The notes beneath the pieces were generated by a model, which was given only the letters and a program-made list of their open reading frames with translations, was not told the DNA's origin and made no database searches. From Burkholderiaceae bacterium (GTDB lineage: Bacteria > Pseudomonadota > Gammaproteobacteria > Burkholderiales > Burkholderiaceae), in NCBI GenBank assembly GCA_947447945.1, contig CANFLR010000018.1, forward strand, positions 1-35,246: a DNA stretch of 35,246 bases. Direction: 5' to 3'. Made by a program: the position numbers and the translations under genes. Shown piece by piece: positions 6,566 through 17,948 of this stretch (positions within the stretch are counted from its first letter, which is position 1; every line of letters starts with the position of its first letter).

Positions 6566-9189
6566 TGAAAGTCTCCCAAATTCGCCAGGCTTACCTGGAT
6601 TTCTTTGCCGCCAAAGGCCATCAAATCGTCCCTTCAAGCCCCGTAGTGCCTGGGGATGACCCTACTCTGTTATTTACCAATGCGGGGATGAATCAATTTA
6701 AGGATGTATTTCTGGGTTTTGATAAGCGCCCCTATAGTCGTGCAACAACAGCCCAAAAATGTATCCGCGCCGGTGGTAAGCACAACGATTTGGATAATGT
6801 GGGCTATACAGCCCGCCACCATACCTTTTTTGAAATGCTGGGCAATTTCTCGTTTGGGGACTATTTCAAGAAAGAGGCGATCCAATTTGCCTGGGACCTA
6901 CTAACGCAGGTATTTAAGCTCCCTAAAGAACGGCTCTTGGTGACCGTATATGCCGAGGATGATGAAGCATATGCCATCTGGAAAGACCAGATCGGGGTAC
7001 CGGCCAATCGCATTATTCGCATTGGTGACAACAAGGGGGCTCGCTACGCTTCAGATAATTTCTGGATGATGGGTGATACCGGTCCTTGTGGCCCCTGTAC
7101 CGAGATTTTTTATGATCACGGTGAACATATTCCTGGCGGCCCTCCCGGCAGTCCTGACGAGGATGGCGATCGTTTCATTGAGATTTGGAATAACGTGTTT
7201 ATGCAGTACAACCGCGATGAGGCTGGCAATATGCATCCGTTGCCCAAGCCTAGCGTAGATACAGGTATGGGTCTTGAGCGGATTGCTGCAGTACTACAGC
7301 ATGTCCACTCCAATTATGAGATTGACCTCTTCGTGAATTTATTAAAGGCCGCCAAAGAGGCGGTTGATGCTGCTGGCGGTCAGGACTGCGATCTAGAAAG
7401 CCCATCACTTAAAGTGATTGCTGATCATATTCGGGCCTGCAGCTTTGTAGTGGTCGATGGTGTCATTCCGGGTAACGCTGGTCGCGGCTATGTATTGCGC
7501 CGCATTGCGCGCCGTGCGATTCGTCATGGGTATAAATTGGGCGCACGCAAACCCTTCTTTTATCAATTGGTTCCTGCGCTGGTTAAAGAAATGGGCGATG
7601 CTTATCCGGAACTTCGTGCCGCACAAGATAAAGTCGGTGAAGTACTCAAGCAGGAGGAAGAGCGTTTCTTTCAAACTATTGCAAATGGCATGGAGATTTT
7701 GGAAGGTGCTTTGGCTGGTGGTGCAAAAGTAGTTGATGGAGAGACCGCATTTCGTTTGCACGATACCTTTGGCTTCCCACTAGATCTGACTGCAGACGTT
7801 TGTCGTGAGCGGGGCGTAACGGTAGATGCCAAGGGTTTTGAAGTTGCGATGCAAAAGCAACGCGATCAAGCGCGCGCTGCGGGTAAATTCAAGGTTGCCC
7901 AAGGTTTGGAATACTCGGGTAAGCCAACCCAGTTTCATGGTTACGACACCCTCAAGCAGGAAGGTGCAAAAATTATCGCCCTCTATCACGATGGTTCTTC
8001 AGTCTCAGTTGTAAAAGGGGGTGATGTTGCTGTAGTAGTTTTAGATAACACGCCTTTTTACGCCGAGTCTGGTGGACAGGTTGGCGATCAAGGTGAGTTG
8101 CGTAATGAAGCGGCGCGTTTTACTGTTGAAGACACTTTTAAAATTCAAGCCGATGTCTTTGGGCATCAGGGCGAGGTGCTTGAGGGCGAGCTTAAGGTGG
8201 GTGACTCGATAAATGCATTCGTTGATGTAGAGCATCGGCTAGAGACGACGCGTAACCACAGTGCCACCCATATTCTTCATAAAGCCTTGCGTGAAGTGTT
8301 GGGCGACCATGTCCAGCAAAAAGGGTCTTTGGTCGATGCAAGTAAAACCCGTTTTGATTTCACCCATAACGCACCGATTACCGCCGCCCAAATTCGTCGA
8401 GTAGAAGACATTGTCAATCGTGAGATTTTGACGAACGTCGCCACCTCTGCAAAAGTGATGTCTTTAGAGGATGCGCAAAAGACCGGGGCTATGATGCTGT
8501 TCGGCGAGAAGTATGGAGACGAAGTCAGGGTATTGGAAATTGCTAGCTCTAAAGAATTGTGCGGTGGCACTCACGTAGGGCGCACAGGTGATATTGGTAG
8601 CTTAAAGATTGTTTCTGAGAGCGGCGTTGCTGCTGGTATTCGTCGAGTTGAGGCGGTGACCGGACAAAATGCTTTGCATTTCTTACAGGGGCTTGAAGAC
8701 AAACTCAACGACGCTGCCGCAGTATTGAAAACCCATCCCGGTGATTTGGTGAGTCGCGTTACCCAACTTCAAGAAAGTTTGCGTCAGGCTGAGCGGGAGT
8801 TGGAAAAAGTGAACTCCAAGTTTGCCGCTAGCCAAGGCGATGAATTGGCTAGCCAAGCACTTGAGGTGAATGGCATGAAAGTCTTGGCTGCTCGCTTAGA
8901 TGGCGCCGATGCGCAAGTCTTGCGCGAAACCATGGATGCCTTAAAAGTCAAACTCAAAACCGCTGCGATTGTTTTAGCTTCAGTACAAGGCGATAAGGTG
9001 AGTTTGGTCGCTGGTGTGACTACTGACTCTATTGGCAAAGTGAAGGCAGGCGATTTGGTGAATTTCGTGGCTCTGCAAGTTGGTGGTAAAGGCGGCGGTA
9101 AACCAGAAATGGCCATGGCTGGTGGCAATAATCCTGCCGCCTTGGACGCTGCTTTAGCAGGCGTGCAAGCTTGGGTTGCTAGCAAATGA
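6565..9189 (+). CDS. alaS: Alanyl-tRNA synthetase
   Basis: Class II synthetase that charges tRNA-Ala and edits mischarged Ser/Gly. The 874-residue length is normal for bacterial AlaRS. The N-terminal catalytic domain starts with [14 protein letters not shown] and [19 protein letters not shown]. The editing-domain zinc/active-site motifs are HSATH at 565-569 and CGGTH at 666-670. The C-terminal DHHA1-type glycine-rich segment ([15 protein letters not shown]) closes the protein. The ATG at 6565 aligns with known AlaRS N termini. There is no Shine-Dalgarno before it and a promoter -10 element lies 7 nt upstream. The stop codon overlaps the tusA-like start as ATGA, so the two are translationally coupled. 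Confidence 0.98.
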   Translation: MKVSQIRQAYLDFFAAKGHQIVPSSPVVPGDDPTLLFTNAGMNQFKDVFLGFDKRPYSRATTAQKCIRAGGKHNDLDNVGYTARHHTFFEMLGNFSFGDYFKKEAIQFAWDLLTQVFKLPKERLLVTVYAEDDEAYAIWKDQIGVPANRIIRIGDNKGARYASDNFWMMGDTGPCGPCTEIFYDHGEHIPGGPPGSPDEDGDRFIEIWNNVFMQYNRDEAGNMHPLPKPSVDTGMGLERIAAVLQHVHSNYEIDLFVNLLKAAKEAVDAAGGQDCDLESPSLKVIADHIRACSFVVVDGVIPGNAGRGYVLRRIARRAIRHGYKLGARKPFFYQLVPALVKEMGDAYPELRAAQDKVGEVLKQEEERFFQTIANGMEILEGALAGGAKVVDGETAFRLHDTFGFPLDLTADVCRERGVTVDAKGFEVAMQKQRDQARAAGKFKVAQGLEYSGKPTQFHGYDTLKQEGAKIIALYHDGSSVSVVKGGDVAVVVLDNTPFYAESGGQVGDQGELRNEAARFTVEDTFKIQADVFGHQGEVLEGELKVGDSINAFVDVEHRLETTRNHSATHILHKALREVLGDHVQQKGSLVDASKTRFDFTHNAPITAAQIRRVEDIVNREILTNVATSAKVMSLEDAQKTGAMMLFGEKYGDEVRVLEIASSKELCGGTHVGRTGDIGSLKIVSESGVAAGIRRVEAVTGQNALHFLQGLEDKLNDAAAVLKTHPGDLVSRVTQLQESLRQAERELEKVNSKFAASQGDELASQALEVNGMKVLAARLDGADAQVLRETMDALKVKLKTAAIVLASVQGDKVSLVAGVTTDSIGKVKAGDLVNFVALQVGGKGGGKPEMAMAGGNNPAALDAALAGVQAWVASK

Positions 9190-9431
9190 CCGATATCAGC
9201 AACATCGCATTTAACGCAGAGGTAGATGCTATTGGCATGAACTGCCCACTCCCTATTTTGCGCACAAAGAAGGCTTTAGCAACGATGCAGTCAGGCGAGG
9301 TATTAAGAATTAAAGCTACTGACTCAGGCGCTGCTCATGACTTCCCAGCTTTTGCTAAGCAAACGGGCAACGAATTAATTGGCACTACTCATGAAGGCGA
9401 TGTTCTGATTTTCTTTTTGAAAAGAAGATAA
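9186..9431 (+). CDS. TusA/SirA-family sulfur carrier protein
   Basis: 81-residue protein of the TusA/SirA/YedF family. These small cytoplasmic proteins carry sulfur as a persulfide on one cysteine for tRNA thiolation, molybdenum-cofactor or sulfur metabolism. The diagnostic CPxP motif is CPLP at residues 20-23 within [18 protein letters not shown], so Cys20 is the carrier residue. The length equals that of E. coli TusA, but the motif flank (GMNCPLPIL rather than GLRCPEP) is nearer to SirA/YedF-like members, so I do not fix a gene name. The start overlaps the alaS stop by 4 nt. It is convergent with galU after 22 nt. Confidence 0.88.
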   Translation: MTDISNIAFNAEVDAIGMNCPLPILRTKKALATMQSGEVLRIKATDSGAAHDFPAFAKQTGNELIGTTHEGDVLIFFLKRR

Positions 9432-9453
9432 ACAGGTTCGTAGAAGTGCGCCC

Positions 9454-10338
9454 TTATCCTAAAGAGCGACTCTTGAGATACGCCGCAAAATCAGTACTCA
9501 CCTCGGGGTGGCGCAAGGCAAACTCTACGGATGCTTTGAGGTAGCCAAGTTTACTGCCGCAGTCATAGCGCACGCCATCGTATTCATAGGCGAACACGGG
9601 CTCTTCTTTTAATAAAGTAGCAATTGCGTCAGTGAGTTGAATTTCTCCACCGGCACCAGGTTTCAGATTGCGGATATGTCTAAAAATGTTGGAAGACAAA
9701 ACATAGCGGCCAACCACTGCTAGATTTGAAGGCGCATCTTTGGGTTGGGGTTTCTCCACAATACCGTTCAAGCGGTAGATGCCTTTGGTGATCTCATTCC
9801 CAGCAACAATTCCATAAGAGCTACTTTTGGCCGGATCAATTTTTTCTACAGCCAAAACAGAGCCATTTTGTTCATTAAACACCTGGAGCATTTGCTTGAG
9901 TACGGGTGGCTGACCATCTAGTAAGTCATCGGCCAAAATGATAGCAAAAGGTTCATCGCGCACTAATTTCTCTGCGCACAAAACAGCATGACCCAAGCCC
10001 AGAGCTTCAGGCTGACGCACATAGACACAATCCACATGACTGGGTTTCACGCTGCGGACGATTTCTAGCAAGGCATGTTTATTTTTAGCTTCGAGTTCAG
10101 CTTCGAGTTCATAGGCTTTATCGAAGTGATCTTCAATTGCCCGTTTGCTACGACCAGTAACAAAAATCATCTCAGTGATGCCGGCAGCAATCGCTTCTTC
10201 AACCGCATATTGAATTAAGGGTTTATCCACTACATTGAGCATCTCTTTAGGACTAGCCTTAGTAGCGGGCAAGAAACGTGTGCCTAAGCCAGCAACAGGA
10301 AAAACGGCTTTAGTAACTGCTTTACTGGATAGAGACAT
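9454..10338 (-). CDS. galU: UTP-glucose-1-phosphate uridylyltransferase
   Basis: Makes UDP-glucose from UTP and glucose-1-phosphate, the precursor for LPS and exopolysaccharide sugars and for trehalose or glycogen routes. The protein has 294 residues, as expected for bacterial GalU. The nucleotidyl-transferase signature [18 protein letters not shown] is at residues 17-34, followed by the conserved [24 protein letters not shown] in the middle supplies the metal-binding aspartates, and [12 protein letters not shown] is typical of the C-terminal half. It starts 38 nt after valS on the same strand, probably in one transcript. There is no obvious Shine-Dalgarno. Confidence 0.96.
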   Translation of the reverse strand: MSLSSKAVTKAVFPVAGLGTRFLPATKASPKEMLNVVDKPLIQYAVEEAIAAGITEMIFVTGRSKRAIEDHFDKAYELEAELEAKNKHALLEIVRSVKPSHVDCVYVRQPEALGLGHAVLCAEKLVRDEPFAIILADDLLDGQPPVLKQMLQVFNEQNGSVLAVEKIDPAKSSSYGIVAGNEITKGIYRLNGIVEKPQPKDAPSNLAVVGRYVLSSNIFRHIRNLKPGAGGEIQLTDAIATLLKEEPVFAYEYDGVRYDCGSKLGYLKASVEFALRHPEVSTDFAAYLKSRSLG

Positions 10339-10376
10339 AGTGATTTAGCTCGTTTTAAATTTTTCGTTCTGGTTTT

Positions 10377-13268
10377 TTATTTGAGGCGTTCTAATTGTGC
10401 AACAAGCTTCTCATGGTTTTGTTCAAATTCTGCAAGTCGTTGTTTTTCTTGAGAAACCACTTCCTCTGGAGCGCGAGCTACGAAGCTCTCATTAGAGAGT
10501 TTTCCACGAGCTTTATTCATTTCATTGGCCAAACGCTCAATTTCTTTACCCAGTCGGATTCTTTCTGCGGCCACATCTACCTCAATTTTGAGGAGCAACT
10601 TTAGTGCGCCAACCAAAGCAATTGGGGCGTCAGGAGCATCTTTTTCTAACGCCGACTCATCTAGATAGATTTTGACTTCGGATAATTTTGCCAAGGCAGC
10701 AAGATAGGGTGTGGCCTGCTTTAAGAATGCCTCAGGACCACTAATCCAGAGCGGCACTTTTTGGCCGGGCGGCACTTGCATTTCACCGCGCAGATTTCGG
10801 CAGGCATCGACAATCGCTTTAATTTGCGTAACCCAAGCCTCACTCTGTTCATCGATTTTTTCTGGCTGAGCAATCGGATATGGCTGCAGGGCAATCGATT
10901 GCTTTTCTGCATCTACTAAAACTTTGCCAGATATTGGGGCAACGGTTTGCCAGAGCGTTTCTGTAATAAACGGAATCAGCGGGTGGGCCATGCGCAGAAT
11001 GGTTTCAAGAACGCGTAGTAAGGTCCGACGTGTAGCACGTTGCTGCGCTGGGGTGCCAGTTTGCAGTTGTACTTTAGCGAGCTCAAGGTACCAATCGCAA
11101 TACTCATCCCAAACAAATTGGTAGATGCTAGAGGCGATGTTGTCAAAACGATAACTTTGGAAGCCTTTATCAATTTCTGCTTCTGTGCGTTGCAGTAGAG
11201 AAACAATCCAGCGATCAGCGGGTGAAAAATCCAAGTAAGCATCTGGACCGCATTGATTATCGCAAGGTGCTAGGCCATTCTCTTCAGCACCACCAGGGCA
11301 GTTCATCAATACGAAGCGACTAGCATTCCAGAGTTTGTTGCAAAAGTTACGGTAGCCCTCGCAGCGCTTCTGATCAAAGTTAATGTTGCGACCGAGTGAT
11401 GCAAGGGAGGCAAAAGTGAAGCGCAGGGCATCGGTACCAAATGCAGAAATGCCCGCTGGAAATTCTTTACGGGTTTTCTTGCTAATACTGTCAGCTTGTT
11501 TGGGGTTCATCAGACCAGAGGTTCTTTTGTCAACAAGCTGTTCAATCGTAATGCCATCAATCAAATCAATGGGATCCAAGGTATTCCCTTTGGACTTACT
11601 CATTTTCTGGCCTTCAGAGTCACGCACCAAACCATGAACATAGACGGTATTAAAAGGGACTTTGCCAGTAAAGTGGCAGGTCATCATGACCATTCGCGCC
11701 ACCCAGAAGAAGATGATGTCAAAACCGGTGACCAAGACGGATGAAGGCAGGAAATGTTTGAGTTCAGGAGTTTGCTCTGGCCAGCCTAATGAACTAAATG
11801 GTACGAGTGCAGAGCTAAACCAGGTATCGAGTACATCAGGGTCCCGCTCGAGTTTGCCGGTATAGCCAGCCGTAGCTGCTTTTACTTTCGCTTCAGCTTC
11901 AGTGCGCGCCACAAAGATCTGTCCTTCTTCGCCATACCAAGCTGGGATTTGATGGCCCCACCACAGTTGGCGTGAGATACACCAGTCTTGGATATTCTCG
12001 AGCCATTGTGTATAGGTGCTGATCCAATTTTCGGGAACCAGTTTGATGTCACCTTTAGTCACTGCATCTAATGCAGCGCCGGCGATGGAAGAGCCAGGTT
12101 GATATTGATTATCGGGACTCGGTTTAGAAACGGCTACAAACCATTGGTCGGTTAGCATTGGCTCAATAATAGTTTGAGTGCGATCGCCGCGAGGCACCAT
12201 CAATTTGTGCGGCTGCACTTTTTCCAATAGACCTGCCGCCTCTAAATCAGCAACAACTTGTTTGCGAGCGACAAAGCGGTCCATTCCTTGATAAGGGGGT
12301 GGCGCATTCTCATTGACCTTGGCGTCTAAGGTCAAAATATTAATTAGGGGTAACTGATGACGTTGGCCAACAGCATAGTCATTGAAGTCATGTGCAGGAG
12401 TGACTTTGACTACCCCGGTACCAAAGTTCAAATCAACATAATCATCCGCAATGATGGGGATCTGGCGATCACATAAAGGGAGATTGACGGACTTGCCAAT
12501 GAGATGCCGATAACGCTCATCTTCAGGGTTGACCATTACCGCAACGTCACCCAAGAGGGTTTCTGGCCGAGTAGTAGCCACGGTTAAATGACCAGAGCCA
12601 TCGCTGAGTAGATAGCGGATGTGCCACATCGAGCCATCCTCTTCTTCGCTAAGCACTTCTAAGTCAGAAACAGCGGTGCCTAAAACGGGATCCCAGTTGA
12701 CTAAGCGTTTACCGCGATAAATTAGCCCTTGTTCATGAAGGCGAACAAATACTTCAACGACCGCCTTAGACATCTTGTTGTCCATCGTGAAATATTCACG
12801 ACTCCAATCAATTGAAGCGCCGAGACGACGAATCTGACGAGTAATGGTTGAGCCAGAACTTTCTTTCCATTCCCATACTTTTTCTAGGAACTTCTCACGA
12901 CCTAAATCATGACGGGATACTTTTTGTGCATCTAATTGACGCTCGACAACGATTTGAGTAGCGATTCCGGCGTGATCTGTGCCGGGTACCCACAAGGTAT
13001 TTTTGCCTGACATGCGAGCATGACGAACCAGGCCATCCATAATGGTTTGGTTAAAAGCATGACCCATATGAAGGGTGCCGGTGACATTTGGCGGCGGTAG
13101 TTGCACGCTAAAGTCTATTTTGCCCTCGTCAAGGGTGGCCGTTGCAATCCCTCTCTTTTCCCATTCAGGGCCCCAATGGGCTTCTATGGGAGCGGGTTCA
13201 TAGGATTTAGCGAGTTCGTCCGCAGGACTGCTCGCTGGTGAAGAGGGGGTATTCGAAGCATTTGGCAT
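10377..13268 (-). CDS. valS: Valyl-tRNA synthetase
   Basis: Class I synthetase that charges tRNA-Val and hydrolyses mischarged Thr-tRNA in its CP1 domain. From the ATG at 13266-13268 it has 963 residues, close to the E. coli enzyme. The HIGH motif appears as HMGH at 67-70 in [23 protein letters not shown] is at 555-559 ([11 protein letters not shown]). The C-terminal 70 or so residues form the tRNA-binding coiled coil, rich in Glu, Lys and Arg. An in-frame TTG three codons upstream is possible, but the ATG is preferred because the TTG would lie almost on the predicted start of transcription. Residues 1-20 form a Ser/Pro/Ala-rich low-complexity tail before the conserved core. The first gene of a valS-galU unit. 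Confidence 0.97.
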   Translation of the reverse strand: MPNASNTPSSPASSPADELAKSYEPAPIEAHWGPEWEKRGIATATLDEGKIDFSVQLPPPNVTGTLHMGHAFNQTIMDGLVRHARMSGKNTLWVPGTDHAGIATQIVVERQLDAQKVSRHDLGREKFLEKVWEWKESSGSTITRQIRRLGASIDWSREYFTMDNKMSKAVVEVFVRLHEQGLIYRGKRLVNWDPVLGTAVSDLEVLSEEEDGSMWHIRYLLSDGSGHLTVATTRPETLLGDVAVMVNPEDERYRHLIGKSVNLPLCDRQIPIIADDYVDLNFGTGVVKVTPAHDFNDYAVGQRHQLPLINILTLDAKVNENAPPPYQGMDRFVARKQVVADLEAAGLLEKVQPHKLMVPRGDRTQTIIEPMLTDQWFVAVSKPSPDNQYQPGSSIAGAALDAVTKGDIKLVPENWISTYTQWLENIQDWCISRQLWWGHQIPAWYGEEGQIFVARTEAEAKVKAATAGYTGKLERDPDVLDTWFSSALVPFSSLGWPEQTPELKHFLPSSVLVTGFDIIFFWVARMVMMTCHFTGKVPFNTVYVHGLVRDSEGQKMSKSKGNTLDPIDLIDGITIEQLVDKRTSGLMNPKQADSISKKTRKEFPAGISAFGTDALRFTFASLASLGRNINFDQKRCEGYRNFCNKLWNASRFVLMNCPGGAEENGLAPCDNQCGPDAYLDFSPADRWIVSLLQRTEAEIDKGFQSYRFDNIASSIYQFVWDEYCDWYLELAKVQLQTGTPAQQRATRRTLLRVLETILRMAHPLIPFITETLWQTVAPISGKVLVDAEKQSIALQPYPIAQPEKIDEQSEAWVTQIKAIVDACRNLRGEMQVPPGQKVPLWISGPEAFLKQATPYLAALAKLSEVKIYLDESALEKDAPDAPIALVGALKLLLKIEVDVAAERIRLGKEIERLANEMNKARGKLSNESFVARAPEEVVSQEKQRLAEFEQNHEKLVAQLERLK

Positions 13269-13276
13269 AAGAGGCA

Positions 13277-13286
13277 AATTATAATT
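13277..13286. promoter_or_regulatory. Palindromic TATAAT shared by divergent valS and uvrD
   Basis: AATTATAATT is a perfect 10-bp palindrome and gives TATAAT on both strands (13280-13285 plus, 13278-13283 minus). It lies 7 nt from the uvrD ATG and 9 nt from the valS ATG; the two start codons are only 24 nt apart. One element could act as the -10 box for both genes, with very short or absent leaders. No convincing -35 hexamer is seen on either side; any -35 would lie inside the coding region of the opposite gene. Confidence 0.5.
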
Positions 13287-13292
13287 GGGACA

Positions 13293-15689
13293 ATGTACTC
13301 AGACTTGCTCGCGAACCTCAACCCAGAACAGCGCGAGGCAGTGACCCTCCCGCCCGTAAACGAACATGGCCAGGCCCAATCAGCCTTAATTTTGGCCGGA
13401 GCAGGGAGCGGTAAAACCCGCGTACTCACTACCCGTATAGCTTGGTTGATCCAAACTGGCCAGGTTTCGCCGATTGGTGTCTTGGCAGTGACCTTCACCA
13501 ATAAGGCTGCTAAAGAGATGATGGTGCGTCTTGGAGCCATGCTACCGATTAACACTCGCGGCATGTGGATCGGCACCTTTCATGGTCTTTGTAACCGTTT
13601 ATTGAGAGCGCATCACAAAGAAGCAGGTTTACCGTCTACTTTTCAAATTTTAGATACCCAAGATCAGTTATCTGCCATCAAGCGTCTTTTGAAGGGTTTG
13701 AAAGTCGATGATGAGAAGTATCCGCCCAAGCAATTGCAGTATTTCATTGCCCATGCCAAAGAGCGAGGTACGCGTGCAAAAGAACTTGATTCAGGCGATG
13801 ACTTCCAGGCCAAAATGGCGCAACTCTATGAAGCTTATGATGCGCAGTGTCAGCGCGAAGGTGTAGTCGATTTTGCCGAGCTTTTGTTGCGTAGTTATGA
13901 ATTGCTTAAACACAATGAATCCATTCGGACGCATTACCAGGAGCGCTTCCGTCATATTCTGATCGATGAGTTTCAAGATACCAATGCCTTGCAATACGCT
14001 TGGCTCAAATTACTCTCTGGTCATGACGGCAGTCGTACCAATGTGAGTCGTGCCGGAACTAGCGCAGTCTTTGCAGTTGGCGACGACGATCAGAGTATTT
14101 ATGCTTTCCGTGGAGCTGATGTGGAGAATATGCGGCTTTACGAAAAGCAGTTCCATCCTATGATGGTGAAGTTGGAGCAGAACTATCGTTCGCACGGTCA
14201 CATCCTCGATACCGCAAACCATCTCATTTCGAATAACACTGAGCGCCTTGGTAAAAATCTACGCACTGATGCAGGTCATGGCGAACCAGTGCGTATTTAT
14301 GATGCAGCGAGTGATCATGCCGAGGCAGCTTGGCTAGTGGATGAAATCAAGGCGCTGGTGAATAGTGGCCTCAAGCGAACTGAAATTGCTTTGCTCTACA
14401 GAAGTAATGCGCAGTCTCGCATTATTGAGCACGCGCTATTCTCAGCCGCTATTCCTTACCGTGTATATGGTGGTTTACGATTTTTTGAGCGTGCAGAAAT
14501 TAAACATGCACTTGCATACTTGCGACTCTTAGAAAATCCGAATGACGATACGTCTTTCTCACGAGTGGTGAATTTTCCAACCCGAGGGATTGGTGCGCGT
14601 TCGATTGAGGCTTTACAAGATGAGGCAAGGGCTCAGCAATGCTCTTTATATTTAGCGGCTACCACTTTGACTGGAAAAGCCGGCGCATCACTGAGCGGCT
14701 TTGTACGTTTGGTTGATCATATGCGCGAGGCAACACGCCATAATACTCTGCCTGAGACCGTGGAGTTTGTCATTCAGAACAGTGGATTAATTCAGCATTA
14801 TTTGACGGAGCGCGAAGGCCAAGATCGCGTAGAAAACTTACAAGAATTGGTCAATGCCGCTACTGCATTTATCGCCGAAGAGGGATACGGTCAAGATGCA
14901 GCTGCCGCGATGCTACCTGGCGAGAATGCACCAGGAGATGTTCAGGTTTCACCATTAGCTGCATTTTTATCGCATGCATCATTAGAGGCTGGTGATAATC
15001 AAGCGCAAGCCGGACAGGATGCTGTGCAGTTGATGACAGTGCACTCAGCCAAAGGCTTGGAATTTACTTCGGTCTTCATTACTGGTTTGGAAGAAGGTTT
15101 ATTTCCGCATGAGAACAGTGTTAATGAGCTCAATGGCTTAGAGGAAGAGCGTCGCCTGATGTATGTGGCGATTACTCGAGCAAAAGAGCGCTTATACCTT
15201 TCTCATACTCAGTCGCGGATGTTGCATGGTCAGGTCCGCTACAACATGCCTTCACGCTTTCTCGAGGAATTGCCAGCCGAATCATTAAAGTGGCTCACAC
15301 CAAAAGCAAAAGATGCACGCTGGGGTGGTAGTAGAAGCTCAGGATCGACTTGGCAAGACGGCTACACACGTCAACGCGATTATGAATCTAATGACTTCTT
15401 TGATTCTGGTAATGAGCGTCAAGCAGTCAGACGCCAAGCCTATAGTCAAACACCGGCGCGCTCAGGGCGTATTGGCTCGGCTTCGACAACCGTGCAAAGG
15501 CTTGCATCGCCACCACGTGGTAATTATCCATTCACTATTGGTCAAAATGTTTTTCATACCAAGTTTGGCGAAGGGCGCGTGACTGGATTGGAGGGTAATG
15601 ATGCTGACGCACGGGCTCAAGTGAGCTTTAAACGTCATGGAGTGAAATGGCTGCAACTCAGTATTGCAAAACTGACAGCGATTGAGTGA
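13293..15689 (+). CDS. uvrD: UvrD/Rep-family superfamily 1 DNA helicase (UvrD / helicase II)
   Basis: ATP-driven 3'-5' DNA helicase used in nucleotide excision and mismatch repair. The 798-residue protein has the SF1A motifs in order: Q-motif LNPEQREAV (9-17), Walker A AGAGSGKT (35-42), Walker B DEFQDTN (225-231), [13 protein letters not shown], and VHSAKGLEF (583-591). After a low-complexity Arg/Ser/Gln-rich linker, the C terminus ([17 protein letters not shown]...) is the Tudor-like domain that in UvrD and PcrA contacts RNA polymerase; this favours UvrD over Rep. The ATG at 13293 has no good Shine-Dalgarno. It ends 3 nt short of the stop of the convergent membrane-protein gene. Confidence 0.9.
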   Translation: MYSDLLANLNPEQREAVTLPPVNEHGQAQSALILAGAGSGKTRVLTTRIAWLIQTGQVSPIGVLAVTFTNKAAKEMMVRLGAMLPINTRGMWIGTFHGLCNRLLRAHHKEAGLPSTFQILDTQDQLSAIKRLLKGLKVDDEKYPPKQLQYFIAHAKERGTRAKELDSGDDFQAKMAQLYEAYDAQCQREGVVDFAELLLRSYELLKHNESIRTHYQERFRHILIDEFQDTNALQYAWLKLLSGHDGSRTNVSRAGTSAVFAVGDDDQSIYAFRGADVENMRLYEKQFHPMMVKLEQNYRSHGHILDTANHLISNNTERLGKNLRTDAGHGEPVRIYDAASDHAEAAWLVDEIKALVNSGLKRTEIALLYRSNAQSRIIEHALFSAAIPYRVYGGLRFFERAEIKHALAYLRLLENPNDDTSFSRVVNFPTRGIGARSIEALQDEARAQQCSLYLAATTLTGKAGASLSGFVRLVDHMREATRHNTLPETVEFVIQNSGLIQHYLTEREGQDRVENLQELVNAATAFIAEEGYGQDAAAAMLPGENAPGDVQVSPLAAFLSHASLEAGDNQAQAGQDAVQLMTVHSAKGLEFTSVFITGLEEGLFPHENSVNELNGLEEERRLMYVAITRAKERLYLSHTQSRMLHGQVRYNMPSRFLEELPAESLKWLTPKAKDARWGGSRSSGSTWQDGYTRQRDYESNDFFDSGNERQAVRRQAYSQTPARSGRIGSASTTVQRLASPPRGNYPFTIGQNVFHTKFGEGRVTGLEGNDADARAQVSFKRHGVKWLQLSIAKLTAIE

Positions 15690-15692
15690 TGC

Positions 15693-16475
15693 TTAGGCTA
15701 CTAGCTGATCATCCGGCGTATCAATAAAGCAGGCTTTCCAAGTAGCGAAGAAAGAGCAGTGCATCACGGTGAGTCCCGCCATGGAAAGTGGGGCAATGAT
15801 GAATGAAGCGGCCTGACCCAGTCCAACGAAATCAAATACAGATCCCATTATCAACGGAATAGCGACAAGCACTATGCTCCAGACTGCAAGGTAGAGAAAG
15901 AATGCACCACGATTGCTCCAGCACGCCAAGCAGCTGGAAAAAAGTGCCTGGGAAATTGACATATTCTCCCAAGCAACCAGTACTGGCGAGAACCACATGA
16001 GCATCGCCACCGGAATATAAAGAGCCCCACCAAATAACAAGATCAAATAAATTTGCTGAATGGCTTCTGGGGTAATAGGTTTATCGTTTGTTATCAAGGG
16101 CAGTAGCAACTCAAAGTCTACTATCAAGCTCAGTGCAAAACTTAAAGCTAGAATCAGCGCCGTATATACGATACCTAGTTGCAGAATTCTTCTTCGTACT
16201 AATGTTGTTGATTGCAGTGCCACCAGATAAACCGTTGGACGAATGCGTTCTTTTTGAATCGCCTGGCGACAGGCTGTCATAAAACCCACTGAGAGAGTGG
16301 GAGTGAAAACCAATACTGTAAAAACACCGATCAGCGGCACCATGATGGCGAGCTGCGCGACAAATACATACATAAAGACTAGCATTAAGAAGCCAATGGG
16401 ATTTTGTTTAAAAAGCCAGATGCCTTGACGAATCCAGGCAAAGCCTTCTTTAGGGGTAACGGTGTTCAGTTTCAT
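15693..16475 (-). CDS. BPSS1780-family membrane protein of unknown function
   Basis: 260-residue integral membrane protein recognised from its Burkholderiales relatives, which are named only after a Burkholderia pseudomallei locus. The N terminus (TPKEGFAWIRQGIWLFKQNPIGF) is cytosolic and amphipathic and is followed by about six hydrophobic helices, the first at about 28-60 and the last near 220-245. No catalytic motif is visible. Its ATG overlaps the thrB stop as ATGA, so it is translationally coupled to homoserine kinase. This linkage is common in the group, but a functional link is not shown by the sequence. Convergent with uvrD. Confidence 0.8.
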   Translation of the reverse strand: MKLNTVTPKEGFAWIRQGIWLFKQNPIGFLMLVFMYVFVAQLAIMVPLIGVFTVLVFTPTLSVGFMTACRQAIQKERIRPTVYLVALQSTTLVRRRILQLGIVYTALILALSFALSLIVDFELLLPLITNDKPITPEAIQQIYLILLFGGALYIPVAMLMWFSPVLVAWENMSISQALFSSCLACWSNRGAFFLYLAVWSIVLVAIPLIMGSVFDFVGLGQAASFIIAPLSMAGLTVMHCSFFATWKACFIDTPDDQLVA

Positions 16476-17449
16476 ATTGCCCTACGGCTTAAAAGAATAC
16501 GCTCGAAATGATTAGGGTCATGCGGCGTCAACATTTGGGCGTCACGGGGTAAATAAAAATCCCATAAACGCGAAATCCAAAAACGTAAGGCGGCAGCACG
16601 CAGCATCATCGGCCAACTACTTTTCTCATCCGCATTAAGAGGGCGCACTGATTCATAAGCGTTCATGAGTGCGTTTAAACATTCCGGATCCAAATCTTTT
16701 TTATTCGCAGCTAAGCACCAGTCATTGACTGTCACCGCCAAATCAAACAACCACTTATCTGTACCGGCAAAATAAAAGTCAAAGAAGCCGCCAAGTCGGT
16801 CTTGCGAAGGATCATTAGAATTCTGAGGATCAAATAGAACATTGTCTCTAAAGAGATCGCAATGACTGGCACCTTGTGGGAGGGTGGCATATTGTGTAGA
16901 GGCAAAGAATATTTCTTGGGCAGCTAATTCACTGGTGAGTAAATCTTTCTGGCCCTCGCTTAAGTGCGGTATTACTTGAGGTACCGTTTTTTGCCACCAA
17001 AAAAGGCCACGCAAGTTTATTTGGGTTTTAGGAAAATCTGCACCAGCCAGATGCATCTTCGCAAGCATCTCACCAACAAGTGCGCAGTGCTGTGGCGCTG
17101 GCTCTAGCCTTGATAGACCTGGCAGCTTTGTGACAATCGCTGCTGGTTTGCCCTTTACTGAGAACAAAATATCACCAGCATGATTGGTAATCGGCTTTGG
17201 TACCGGGATACCCTTGTCAGCTAAGTGCCGCATGAGCTCAAGATAAAAGGGAAGCTGCTCGGCAGTCAGTCTTTCAAAGAGAGTTAAAACATATTCTTTT
17301 TTCTGTCCAGCAAGAGTGGTATCTAAGAAAAAATTGGAGTTTTCAATGCCACCATGAATTCCACAAATGGCGCTTGCCTGGCCAATATTGAAATCCTGCG
17401 CGATCCACTCTGAAACGTCGCCAAGTTCGATCGCGGTAAATACAGCCAT
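16472..17449 (-). CDS. thrB: Homoserine kinase, aminoglycoside-phosphotransferase-like type
   Basis: Phosphorylates homoserine to O-phosphohomoserine, the step before threonine synthase. The 325-residue product belongs to the APH/protein-kinase-like ThrB family found in many proteobacteria, not the GHMP-type ThrB of E. coli. The N terminus with IHGGIENSNFFLDT is the nucleotide-binding lobe. The catalytic loop is SHCDLFRDNVLFD, and the metal-binding Asp follows in GGFFDFYFAGTDKWLFDLA, matching the HGDxxxxN and DFD elements of APH kinases. It sits 3 nt after the DUF2782-like gene and overlaps the next gene by 4 nt, so the three form a tight operon. Confidence 0.9.
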   Translation of the reverse strand: MAVFTAIELGDVSEWIAQDFNIGQASAICGIHGGIENSNFFLDTTLAGQKKEYVLTLFERLTAEQLPFYLELMRHLADKGIPVPKPITNHAGDILFSVKGKPAAIVTKLPGLSRLEPAPQHCALVGEMLAKMHLAGADFPKTQINLRGLFWWQKTVPQVIPHLSEGQKDLLTSELAAQEIFFASTQYATLPQGASHCDLFRDNVLFDPQNSNDPSQDRLGGFFDFYFAGTDKWLFDLAVTVNDWCLAANKKDLDPECLNALMNAYESVRPLNADEKSSWPMMLRAAALRFWISRLWDFYLPRDAQMLTPHDPNHFERILLSRRAI

Positions 17450-17452
17450 AAA

Positions 17453-17863
17453 TTAGTTCAGCGGAATGCTAAGGCTGGGTACGCTAAGAAGATTGCCTTC
17501 CCCAGACTGAGCGCCTGGTTGCACGGAGTCTGGTGGCGACATCTCATAAGTGGTTAAGCGGGTCTTCACTTGAACCTGCGTTGGGCTATTGGTATCTTTG
17601 TATTCAGTCACTTCAGTGCCGTTGGCATCTTTGTATTGATAGGCGGGCTTACGACCTTCTGGAGCGCTTAAGACCCCAGATGGGCTGACCATTGGCGCAA
17701 GTGGCTGATTGTTAATGCGCTGGAGCTCAGAAGGGCTCAGGGCTTGGCTAGTATTTTGAGCGAGTGCATTACTGCTCCCCAAAATGCTAAAACTTAGGAA
17801 AAAGCTTGTTAAAACAAGGGCCTGGGTCCACGAGTGGCTGAATAAGTTGGTAAGAGTATGCAT
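17453..17863 (-). CDS. Small exported protein, DUF2782-like
   Basis: 136-residue protein with an N-terminal signal peptide: a hydrophobic stretch at about 14-30 followed by small residues and a plausible cleavage after SNALA at about residue 35. The mature part is short and polar. Its conserved-looking part is the segment AYQYKDANGTEVTEYKDTNSPTQVQV (read as two pieces around residue 75-98), with charged Tyr/Glu/Lys repeats, which resembles DUF2782 proteins often encoded next to polA and thrB in betaproteobacteria. The C terminus is Ser/Pro-rich. AAGGTG ends 7 nt before the ATG, a good ribosome site. Likely periplasmic; no function known. First gene of the operon with thrB, divergent from polA. 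Confidence 0.75.
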   Translation of the reverse strand: MHTLTNLFSHSWTQALVLTSFFLSFSILGSSNALAQNTSQALSPSELQRINNQPLAPMVSPSGVLSAPEGRKPAYQYKDANGTEVTEYKDTNSPTQVQVKTRLTTYEMSPPDSVQPGAQSGEGNLLSVPSLSIPLN

Positions 17864-17936
17864 ATTTTTTCACCTTTTGAGCCCCACTCAAGATCGGTTC
17901 CCAAACCAGACCTGTGGGTAGTTAGCAACTAGATTG

Positions 17937-17942
17937 TACGAT
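17937..17942 (+). promoter_or_regulatory. Weak candidate polA -10 element close to the ATG
   Basis: TACGAT (4 of 6 consensus positions) ends 6 nt before the polA ATG at 17949, which itself lacks a Shine-Dalgarno. TAGATT at 17930-17935 is an alternative. Neither has a good -35. Listed because the spacing matches the pattern seen at glnS, alaS and uvrD. Confidence 0.25.
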
Positions 17943-17948
17943 TGCGGT

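Noticed and set aside
7405..7761. 118-codon minus-strand frame within alaS
   Set aside because: Lies wholly inside the conserved AlaRS coding region, and the product resembles no protein I know.
8784..9185. 133-codon minus-strand frame at the 3' end of alaS
   Set aside because: Antisense shadow of the AlaRS C-terminal domain; composition follows from the opposite codons.
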